Assembly: GCA_964558295.1 (NCBI GenBank)
Contig: CAZLDQ010000294.1
Span: forward strand, 1 to 5,864
Direction of reading: 5' to 3'
DNA length: 5,864 nt
Source of the DNA: JBDKTH01 sp964558295
GTDB lineage: Bacteria; Planctomycetota; Planctomycetia; Pirellulales; Thermoguttaceae
A model generated the notes under the pieces. The model made no database searches. It saw only the letters and a program-made list of their open reading frames with translations, and was not told where the DNA came from. Positions 1 to 5,328 of the stretch are shown here, piece by piece. Position 1 is the first letter of the stretch. Every line of letters starts with the position of its first letter. A program made the position numbers and the translations under genes.

Positions 1-53
1 GCCATCTCCACCGCCCGGCGATCAAAGTTTTTCACGCCTGCCGAAAGGACACG
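1..53 (+). repeat. Left copy of 53-bp perfect inverted terminal repeat
   Basis: Bases 1-53 are the exact reverse complement of 5811-5863. The match runs to the window edge here, so it could be longer. The inner boundary at 53/54 coincides with the point where the DUF1559 protein departs from its family consensus. No transposase or target-site duplication is visible. An assembly or amplification chimera is the preferred explanation; a genuine inverted repeat cannot be excluded. Confidence 0.95.
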
Positions 54-191
54 GTTGCTGCACTGGGCACGCCGCGCCGCTTCCCTCGCCGCTTGCACCG
101 CCGGCAAGAGCAGGGCGATCAAGATTCCGATAATCGCGATGACGACCAATAGCTCTACTAGGGTAAATCCTCGCTGTCGACTGCAAACCAT
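1..191 (-). CDS. DUF1559 pseudopilin-like protein, N-terminal fragment, 3' part replaced
   Basis: This is the start of a DUF1559 family protein, a large planctomycete group of exported pilin-like proteins of unknown exact role. The ATG is at 191-189, with a G-rich stretch (GGGGG) about 9 bases upstream. Residues 4-8 form a short basic leader, and residues 8-18 (GFTLVELLVVI) are the type IV prepilin methylation/cleavage motif, so a prepilin peptidase should cut between Gly8 and Phe9. Residues 9-30 form the hydrophobic helix. Residues 31-46 (AVQAAREAARRAQCSN) are the near-invariant family signature. The family normally continues NLKQIGLALHNYH; here it changes abruptly after Asn46 to RVLSAGVKNF. 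That switch falls exactly at base 53/54, the inner edge of the inverted repeat, so residues 47-63 are probably not native. The gene starts 52 bp after the FecR/LamG gene and is likely its operon partner. Family assignment is firm; the tail is doubtful. Confidence 0.88.
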   Translation of the reverse strand, partial: MVCSRQRGFTLVELLVVIAIIGILIALLLPAVQAAREAARRAQCSNRVLSAGVKNFDRRAVEM

Positions 192-243
192 AATGCAACA
201 CCCCCGTCAGAAAATGTAGTAACCGATAAGTACAACGTCCGTT

Positions 244-1821
244 TCACCCCTTTCCAAGTGGGCTTGCCTCTTCCTTCTCGTCCGGTAGTCGATTGTGCCA
301 CATCAGGCCCTCGATTTGCCGCTGCGTGAGTGCGGCGTCGAAAATGTACACTTCATCCAGACACCCCCGGAAAAAGCCCTGAGGACTTGACTCCGGCGGA
401 TCGAAGACCACAACACTGCGTCCCAGGCGCACGCACCGCGACGCCTCGTGATGTGTCTCGGTACGAACTTCACAAACGGCCTTGCTGATCGTGCGTTCCA
501 GACGGCCGTCAATGTACAACAAGACGTGAGTCGAGATGTCGGGTCGGCGCCCGCCGTACATTACGACGGCCACATGATGCCAGCGGTCGTCTCGCAAATC
601 CGTTGATCCAACTACGGCACCGTCCAAGATGCCCACCCGTAACGGTCCCGTAGGGCCGTCGCCCTGGTGGTGGTTCACAGAAAGCTGCCACGCCATTCCC
701 GACAGATAGGTCCCCCAGCTCACAATCCCGTAGCTCTCATCCCTGGTAATATCACTGGGTACTTTCACCCACAACGCGATCGTTCGCGGCTTACCTCCGG
801 AAATGCCGGCAAAGTCGCATTCCACGAAGTCGTATTTCGCGTGGCACCGAATTCCCCCACCAAACTGGCCGCTGATCCACTCCGGTTCCATGCCGCAGGC
901 GGTCGCGCGGCATAGCCGGGCATCAGCCGGTCCTTCCCCAAGGCCACGGCCAAGATTCTTCGAAACGGTCCCTTCGCCTTCATCGAACGACCAGTGTACA
1001 TACCCGATAGGGCGATTGGTCCGGATCGGTAAATCAGTCACGAAGGAGAGTGGTTGAGCGGCCAGATGTTGGACTTCCCGGTCCGACCACTGCAAGGCTT
1101 GTTGGTGGCTCAGTTCGACAGGCTTCCTGAGCCCAGCCGGTTGGGCCGTGACACGTCCTTCGAGCACATGGACTTCCATGCCCCCGTTCTGGCAAACCGA
1201 CACGCCAAACTCCGTTCCCAGATCGACGATTCGCCCTTCCGGACCGTCAAGGATAAACCCGCGAGCTTCCTTTTCCACGCGGACCACGGCGCGTCCGAAG
1301 TGGAGGAAGCAGCGTCGACTGCTTTCCAAGTCCAGATGAGCCGGCCCCTCCAACACGAGGTTCACCCCTTGCCCTAGCCGCAACTCTGCGAGTCCCGCAT
1401 CCAGTCGGAGCGGCCCTCGACACAACGTCGCCCCGTCGGCCAAGGGAATCTGCCCGGGACTCCATTCGCACGCCTCTTGCCGGACAAGCACTCCCACGGG
1501 CCGGCGTTGGTGGACCAGCCAGCCCACCGCGCTTGCGGCAATCAACACGGTCGCAACCGCCGCCCAAGCCCCTCGAAGGCCAAAGCGTCGCCGTACCGTC
1601 GACCGCACGCTCAGTTCATCGCTGTCCGTGTCGCCCAGCGGGATATCAACTTCGCGCAGCGAGGCGACGAGCATCATGTGTTCGACCAATTCACGGCGTG
1701 CTCCCCTGTCCTCACGGAGTCTCGTGCGCAATCGTTCCGTCTCTTCGGCCGACAACCTGTTTTCCCGAAGCGCTCCGAGAAGCGTTTCTAGTTCGCGGCG
1801 TGTATGCTTGTCGTGGGTCAT
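244..1821 (-). CDS. Membrane-anchored FecR domain protein with C-terminal LamG-like domain
   Basis: This 525-residue protein is probably the membrane regulator partner of the ECF sigma factor upstream. Residues 1-84 are a charged cytoplasmic segment without a HxxxCxxC zinc anti-sigma motif. One membrane helix follows at about 85-103 (AWAAVATVLIAASAVGWLV). Residues 133-223 form a FecR-type beta domain with the diagnostic GRIVDLGTEFGVSV at 196-209. Residues 273-509 form a concanavalin/LamG-like domain: VHWSFDEGEGT at 275, DDRWHHVAVV at 411, YIDGRLERT at 436 and CLDEVYIFDAALTQ near 487. All 11 cysteines lie after the helix, which fits an exported, disulfide-containing C-terminal part. The start at 1821 is preferred over the in-frame ATG at 1851 because it overlaps the sigma stop as ATGA and has GGAAGG six bases upstream. 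FecR proteins transmit outside signals to sigma factors; anti-sigma activity and any LamG ligand are inferred. The DUF1559 gene follows after 52 bp. Confidence 0.92.
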   Translation of the reverse strand: MTHDKHTRRELETLLGALRENRLSAEETERLRTRLREDRGARRELVEHMMLVASLREVDIPLGDTDSDELSVRSTVRRRFGLRGAWAAVATVLIAASAVGWLVHQRRPVGVLVRQEACEWSPGQIPLADGATLCRGPLRLDAGLAELRLGQGVNLVLEGPAHLDLESSRRCFLHFGRAVVRVEKEARGFILDGPEGRIVDLGTEFGVSVCQNGGMEVHVLEGRVTAQPAGLRKPVELSHQQALQWSDREVQHLAAQPLSFVTDLPIRTNRPIGYVHWSFDEGEGTVSKNLGRGLGEGPADARLCRATACGMEPEWISGQFGGGIRCHAKYDFVECDFAGISGGKPRTIALWVKVPSDITRDESYGIVSWGTYLSGMAWQLSVNHHQGDGPTGPLRVGILDGAVVGSTDLRDDRWHHVAVVMYGGRRPDISTHVLLYIDGRLERTISKAVCEVRTETHHEASRCVRLGRSVVVFDPPESSPQGFFRGCLDEVYIFDAALTQRQIEGLMWHNRLPDEKEEASPLGKG

Positions 1822-1833
1822 GCCAAACCTTCC
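1818..1833 (-). promoter_or_regulatory. ATGA start/stop overlap with internal ribosome binding site
   Basis: The sigma factor stop (TGA, 1820-1818) shares bases with the FecR/LamG start (ATG, 1821-1819). GGAAGG at 1833-1828 lies six bases before that ATG and inside the last sigma codons. This supports the shorter FecR start and suggests translational coupling, so the two proteins would be made in linked amounts. Confidence 0.8.
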
Positions 1834-2360
1834 AAAGTCCGCCGAATACAACGGAGCAATACGGCGTGGACCTTATCGAGTGCTTTGTAGACCGCGCGCG
1901 GGGTGTGCCCGACTTGCGTTGCCATCTCAGCAACCGACTCGTTAAGAAAATAGCGCGAGTGAAGCAGACGCCGCTCCTTCTCCCCGAGCTTGCGCAGACA
2001 CTCGCGGAGCGCCGTCCGGCGCGTTTCGAACTCACCGCAAAGCTCAGCGGCTTCGTCGGCCAAGGCTGCGATTTCCTCGTCCGAAAGCGGCAAAGGAAGC
2101 TTCGCCTGACGACGCCGCCATTCAAAGACCGACAAGCGCGCAGTGCTCATTGCCCAAGCAGCGAAGTCCGTCTGATCGCGAAACTCGTCGAACTTGCGCC
2201 ACAGGACTCCCATAACCTCCTGCAACACGTCGTCGGCAATCACCGGGTCGTGGACCAATGAGAGCACAAACGCGTAGATCCGCCGCTGATGGGCCAGCAA
2301 CAGACGCGTGAATCGCTCCCCGCGTTCTAAGTCGATGGTACTAGGTGCCTGTTCAGTCAT
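1818..2360 (-). CDS. ECF sigma factor, Rhodopirellula/Verrucomicrobium type
   Basis: This is a complete 180-residue extracytoplasmic-function sigma-70 factor, which directs RNA polymerase to a small regulon. Region 2 spans about 16-86: RIYAFVLSLVHDPVIADDVL (27-46) holds the core-binding helix with the acidic ADD-x-x-QE signature, and DFAAWAMSTARLSVFEWRRR (65-84) is the -10 recognition part. A short acidic linker follows. Region 4 spans about 117-174, with a helix-turn-helix around 139-164 (NESVAEMATQVGHTPRAVYK) for the -35 element. Regions 1 and 3 are absent, as in ECF factors, and the length is normal. It resembles the family described as 'sigma-70 factor, Rhodopirellula/Verrucomicrobium family' (TIGR02989). 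The ATG at 2360 has GGAGG nine bases upstream. It is first in an apparent sigma-FecR/LamG-DUF1559 operon and overlaps the FecR gene. Many ECF factors activate their own promoter, which would lie in 2361-2613. The target genes are unknown. Confidence 0.95.
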   Translation of the reverse strand: MTEQAPSTIDLERGERFTRLLLAHQRRIYAFVLSLVHDPVIADDVLQEVMGVLWRKFDEFRDQTDFAAWAMSTARLSVFEWRRRQAKLPLPLSDEEIAALADEAAELCGEFETRRTALRECLRKLGEKERRLLHSRYFLNESVAEMATQVGHTPRAVYKALDKVHAVLLRCIRRTLEGLA

Positions 2361-2369
2361 CGCTCACCC

Positions 2370-2374
2370 CCTCC
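2370..2374 (-). promoter_or_regulatory. Ribosome binding site of the ECF sigma gene
   Basis: On the minus strand GGAGG sits in a longer G-rich run (2375-2367) nine bases before the ATG at 2360. It is a strong Shine-Dalgarno match and supports that start. Confidence 0.7.
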
Positions 2375-2420
2375 CAGCAGGGAAGCGTTCAGTCTCTGTG
2401 AGGAAACGTCACGATCGGCC

Positions 2421-2480
2421 GGTTTATGAACCAAAATCTTCTGGTCAGCATGCCGCTTTCCAAAGAAAGCCTAGGTTCAT
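2421..2480. repeat. GGTTCAT/ATGAACC inverted half-sites upstream of the sigma gene
   Basis: ATGAACC at 2426-2432 and GGTTCAT at 2474-2480 are exact reverse complements 41 bp apart. The first is part of the small dyad GGTTTATGAACC (2421-2432). The left element lies about 60-70 bp before the sigma start codon, in promoter or operator range. A regulatory role is inferred from clustering only. Confidence 0.4.
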
Positions 2481-2559
2481 GAGGGCCATGAGGGAGTCTT
2501 TAACGCGGTCTTGCCTCCACCCACCACACGAAAAGGGAAAGGCAGGGTTGTGTACGGGT

Positions 2560-2580
2560 GGTTCACGCTTCCAGTGAACC
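2560..2580. repeat. 7-bp inverted repeat GGTTCAC-N7-GTGAACC
   Basis: GGTTCAC at 2560-2566 and GTGAACC at 2574-2580 are a perfect inverted repeat with a 7-base centre, 34 bp past the end of the chemoreceptor gene. It could be a dyad operator or the stem of a hairpin in the chemoreceptor transcript's 3' end. No run of T follows it on the minus strand, so it is not a standard intrinsic terminator. Its sequence matches the half-sites at 2426 and 2474, which favours an operator-type explanation. Confidence 0.5.
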
Positions 2581-2613
2581 TATGTTCGGGTCAACCATAC
2601 CCCCACGGATGTA

Positions 2614-5046
2614 CTAGACCCTGAAACGCCGCACCAGGTCGTGCAGGGAAATGGCCTGAGCCCCCAACTCTTCACTGCCGGCCGCCATCTGCTCGCTGCC
2701 GGCGGCCGTCTGCTCGGTCACCTGGGCAACCCGTTTGATCGCAGTAGCGACGTCTTCCGCACCTGAAGCTTGTTGGATCGTTGCCGTGGCGATTTCGCCG
2801 ATCTTTTGGGCCGTCGCCTCGATGGCCTCGAAGATTTCCTTGAGCGCTTGGCCGGTTTCATGGCTCAACTCGGCCCCTTCCTCCACCCGAACGGTCGATT
2901 CCTTAATCAAGTGGGAGATTTCGCTCGCGGCTTGGTTGGAACGTTCAGCCAATTTGCGCACTTCATCGGCCACGACGGCGAATCCCATGCCGTGCTCCCC
3001 GGCACGGGCGGCCTCAATCGCCGCGTTCAGTGCGAGAAGGTTCGTCTGGCTTGCGATTTCCGAGATAACCTGGATGATCTCACCAATCTGTTGCGAGCTG
3101 CTACGGATCAGTTGCATGGCGTCGAACGATTTCTGGACCGCCGTCCCGCCGTGGGCGGCCAATTGATTTGCCTTTTGGGCCATTTGGTCGGCTTCCTGTG
3201 CGGTGGCTTTCACTGCCTTGATCGAGCGGGCCAACCCTTCGACCGAGGCATTCACCTGCTCAACGCTGGCGTTCTGCACCTGGGTGCCCTGGGCCAACGA
3301 TTGCGAGCTCTCGGCAAACGTGCGGGCCTGTTCAGTGAACTGATCAGCACTGACGGCCACTTGGCCGATAATTTCGGCCAGATCGGCGAGCATTTGCTTG
3401 ATTGCGGCAGCAAGTTGGTCAACCGGTTCATCCCCCTCAACGATGATTTTCTGGCGCAAATCGCCACGTGCGGCTGCACCAACCACATCCAAGAGACGGT
3501 CGACTTTGCGGCGCAGGTTCTCGGCTGCCAGGCGTTCGCTCTCCGCCCGTCGGCGTTCCTTGGCCGCTTCCTCTTCCTGGCGTTTGTGTTCGACCTCCAG
3601 GCGTTGCTGTTCGCGGCGGGCCTCCTCGATCTGCAAGAGCCGTGCGGTCTCGGCCTGGCGGCGTTCGGCCTCAGCCCGCTCTTCCTGAAGCCGCTTTTCC
3701 CGCTGGGCGGCCTCCTGAACTGCTGCCATCGCCTTATCGGTTGCCTCGATTGCCGTGTTAATGGCCACCGCCATTCGGCCGAATTCATCCTGGCTGGCAA
3801 TATCGAGCCGTTGCGAGTAGTCGCCCGCAGCCACTTTCTCCATCACGGCAACCGTCTTCGCCAAAGGCCGGCTCATGCGGTTGGCCGAGAACCAAGTGAA
3901 ACCGCCGCAAAGCATCAAAGAGCCAACCGCCGCAAGCACGGCCCAAAGGGTAAGTTGACCAAGACCGCGGTCCACCTTGGTCACCGCATCTTGGAAATCA
4001 TCCTGATAAGTTCCTGCCCCGATGACCCAATCCCATGGTTCGAAGTAGGTGACGGCCGAGATTTTCTGCCGAACGCGGCTATCGCCTGGGTTGCGCCACG
4101 AATAGGACTCGAAGTCGCAGGTCCCATCCCTGGTGGCTAAGGCTTTCCGAATCGCCGACTGGATGAATGCCACCCCATTGGTGTCTTTAGCTTCCCAGAT
4201 CGATTCGCCGTCGCGTTTTCCGTCTTGGGAAATGATGTAGCAACCCTTTTGAGCCCCCGCCCCGCCGAGAACGAAGACATAGCCTGTCTTCCCGACGACG
4301 ATGTCCATGATCCCCTGCCGGACGCCGGCGACCTCGTCCTCATGACGAACGCCGCAATAGATCGCTCCGATCATCTTTTGGTCAGCGTCATAGAGGGGAG
4401 CATAGGCCGTCATATACCAGGCGTTGACTACCATCGCCCGACCGACAAACGTTTCTCCCCGCAGCACGGCGGCAACGACCGGGTTTGGTGTCCCGTCCGG
4501 CATGACCGCGGGGATATACGTCCCGATGGCCCGCTTCCCTTCCTTGGTTTCCACATTCGTACAGACCCGCAGGAGATCTCCCGCTTCGTTCATCCGCTGA
4601 AAGATCGTGCATGTGCCGCCCACCAGGAGCTTCGTCTTGTCGACCAAAGGTACGTCCTGTTTCGGGTCCCAACTCTGCCCCAGCCATTTCGAGCCGATTT
4701 CCATCTTCGGCAATTCGAGCTTCCGCGGTTCTTTGGTGACTTGGTTGATCGCTTGCCAGGCAACGGTCTGATTGCCGAGGTGGATTCCCCCATCTGCGCG
4801 TATGAGTTCCCGAACAACATTCAAGTTGCCTTCGACTCGTTTGCACAATTGGTCGTGGCTGGCTCGCAGCATCAAGTACACGTCTTTGGCGATCTTAGAA
4901 CACTGCTCGCGACCGCTGTTGACCACCTCCTCGGTAAGCTGCTCGCGCAGGTTTTCCTTCTGCAAGACGACAGCCAAAACGATCAGGGCCCCGCTCATGA
5001 CGATCCCTGTCAGGCTCAGGCCGAGCACTCGAAGCTTGAAAGACAT
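2614..5046 (-). CDS. Methyl-accepting chemotaxis protein with Cache sensor and two HAMP-like segments
   Basis: This is a complete 810-residue transmembrane chemoreceptor; such proteins bind a small ligand outside and control CheA kinase through CheW inside. The first membrane helix is about 7-28. Residues 29-364 form a Cache region: a Cache_3-like part (about 140-240, ending MIGAIYCGVRHEDEV) and a Cache_2-like part (about 245-350) with the typical YFEPWDWVIGAGTYQDD at 334-350. The second helix is about 365-385, then HAMP 386-438, a Glu/Arg/Gln-rich coiled coil at about 438-515, a second HAMP-like segment at about 516-568, and the signalling domain to the end. The conserved hairpin tip is at 663-703 (SQTNLLALNAAIEAARAGEH, GFAVVADEVRKLAERS). 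The C-terminus RRFRV lacks an NWETF-type CheR/CheB tether. All eight cysteines lie outside or in the second helix. The ATG has GAGGAA seven bases upstream. The ligand cannot be predicted. No che or motility genes are nearby. Confidence 0.95.
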   Translation of the reverse strand: MSFKLRVLGLSLTGIVMSGALIVLAVVLQKENLREQLTEEVVNSGREQCSKIAKDVYLMLRASHDQLCKRVEGNLNVVRELIRADGGIHLGNQTVAWQAINQVTKEPRKLELPKMEIGSKWLGQSWDPKQDVPLVDKTKLLVGGTCTIFQRMNEAGDLLRVCTNVETKEGKRAIGTYIPAVMPDGTPNPVVAAVLRGETFVGRAMVVNAWYMTAYAPLYDADQKMIGAIYCGVRHEDEVAGVRQGIMDIVVGKTGYVFVLGGAGAQKGCYIISQDGKRDGESIWEAKDTNGVAFIQSAIRKALATRDGTCDFESYSWRNPGDSRVRQKISAVTYFEPWDWVIGAGTYQDDFQDAVTKVDRGLGQLTLWAVLAAVGSLMLCGGFTWFSANRMSRPLAKTVAVMEKVAAGDYSQRLDIASQDEFGRMAVAINTAIEATDKAMAAVQEAAQREKRLQEERAEAERRQAETARLLQIEEARREQQRLEVEHKRQEEEAAKERRRAESERLAAENLRRKVDRLLDVVGAAARGDLRQKIIVEGDEPVDQLAAAIKQMLADLAEIIGQVAVSADQFTEQARTFAESSQSLAQGTQVQNASVEQVNASVEGLARSIKAVKATAQEADQMAQKANQLAAHGGTAVQKSFDAMQLIRSSSQQIGEIIQVISEIASQTNLLALNAAIEAARAGEHGMGFAVVADEVRKLAERSNQAASEISHLIKESTVRVEEGAELSHETGQALKEIFEAIEATAQKIGEIATATIQQASGAEDVATAIKRVAQVTEQTAAGSEQMAAGSEELGAQAISLHDLVRRFRV

Positions 5047-5053
5047 GCCAGCG

Positions 5054-5059
5054 TTCCTC
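5054..5059 (-). promoter_or_regulatory. Ribosome binding site of the chemoreceptor gene
   Basis: GAGGAA on the minus strand lies seven bases before the ATG at 5046. Together with the basic residue and hydrophobic helix directly after Met1, it supports this start. Confidence 0.7.
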
Positions 5060-5073
5060 GGGCGTATTGCGAT

Positions 5074-5095
5074 CTACGGAATCCAAACCCCGTAG
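5074..5095 (-). repeat. CTACGG-N10-CCGTAG inverted repeat in the probable chemoreceptor leader
   Basis: CTACGG at 5074-5079 and CCGTAG at 5090-5095 are perfect reverse complements around a 10-base centre, 28 bp upstream of the chemoreceptor ATG. It overlaps the 8-bp palindrome TAGTACTA (5093-5100). It could form a hairpin in the mRNA leader or be a protein-binding dyad; the short stem makes chance possible. Confidence 0.35.
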
Positions 5096-5096
5096 T

Positions 5097-5123
5097 ACTA
5101 TAGCCCAGAGATTACGGCTGCAA
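5097..5123 (-). promoter_or_regulatory. Weak sigma-70-like promoter candidate for the chemoreceptor
   Basis: On the minus strand TTGCAG (5123-5118) and TATAGT (5102-5097) are separated by 15 bases, about 50 bp before the chemoreceptor ATG. The -10 match is good, but the spacing is two bases shorter than ideal and planctomycete promoters are poorly characterised. Treat this as a candidate only. Confidence 0.22.
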
Positions 5124-5273
5124 GGAAAGCCAATACGAACTATCAATGCGCAGAGGGGTTCCCGAAATCGCGAGGGTCGTCAGACCGACACCTTTCGAGA
5201 GAAGGTTGGCCACTCGAATGAGGAGCGGCCATTCTTCAGACAGGTGGAACACGTATAGCCCCCCCGAAACCGC

Positions 5274-5328
5274 TGAATGGCTTGGTTGAAAAAACGCGAA
5301 GGTCCATTCACTGGCGAGTCATTCAACC
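5274..5328 (-). terminator. Possible transcript end of the TIM-barrel gene
   Basis: Two 7-bp inverted repeats interleave just past the stop codon: GGTTGAA/TTCAACC (5284-5290 and 5322-5328, overlapping the stop) and TGAATGG/CCATTCA (5274-5280 and 5304-5310). A TTTTTT run on the minus strand (5294-5289) lies between arms, not directly after a tight stem. The structure is therefore atypical, and the call is weak. Confidence 0.22.

Larger units (their letters stand above)
2361..2613. other. Intergenic region between chemoreceptor and sigma operon
   Basis: This 253-bp stretch has no convincing gene. Apart from the sigma ribosome binding site it holds four copies of the hexamer GGTTCA or its complement TGAACC, at 2427-2432, 2474-2479, 2560-2565 and 2575-2580. 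It is the logical place for the end of the chemoreceptor transcript and the promoter of the sigma operon. I could not identify a -35/-10 pair with confidence, nor a classical hairpin plus T-tract terminator. Confidence 0.6.
5047..5322. other. Intergenic region upstream of the chemoreceptor
   Basis: This 276-bp stretch holds no credible gene on either strand. Near the chemoreceptor it has a ribosome binding site, a CTACGG/CCGTAG inverted repeat and a weak promoter candidate. Near the TIM-barrel gene it has overlapping 7-bp inverted repeats and a six-base T run on the minus strand, which may mark the end of that transcript. The middle, about 5140-5270, shows nothing I can name. Confidence 0.6.

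Noticed and set aside
1822..1851. Upstream ATG at 1851 as the start of the FecR/LamG protein
   Set aside because: It lies further inside the sigma gene, adds ten residues (MYSADFGRFG) unlike the family, and the ATG at 1821 has the ATGA overlap and a GGAAGG site.
1533..2261. A 242-residue plus-strand frame spanning the sigma and FecR genes
   Set aside because: It is antisense to two well-supported genes and its translation is Arg/Pro-rich without motifs.
2481..2494. Short direct repeat CATGAGGG/CATGAGGG near 2479-2494
   Set aside because: Two copies of 7-8 bases in tandem are within chance and show no link to a gene feature.
2770..4140. A 456-residue open frame on the plus strand opposite the chemoreceptor
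   Set aside because: It is antisense to a clear chemoreceptor, has no recognisable motif, and long antisense frames are common opposite high-GC genes.
4225..5103. A 292-residue open frame on the plus strand opposite the Cache region
   Set aside because: It mirrors the coding frame of the receptor's sensor region and has no domain signature or convincing ribosome binding site.
5118..5131. Possible sigma-54 promoter (TTGGCTTTCCTTGCA on the minus strand) before the chemoreceptor
   Set aside because: The GG and GC elements are separated by 8 bases, while sigma-54 promoters need 10.
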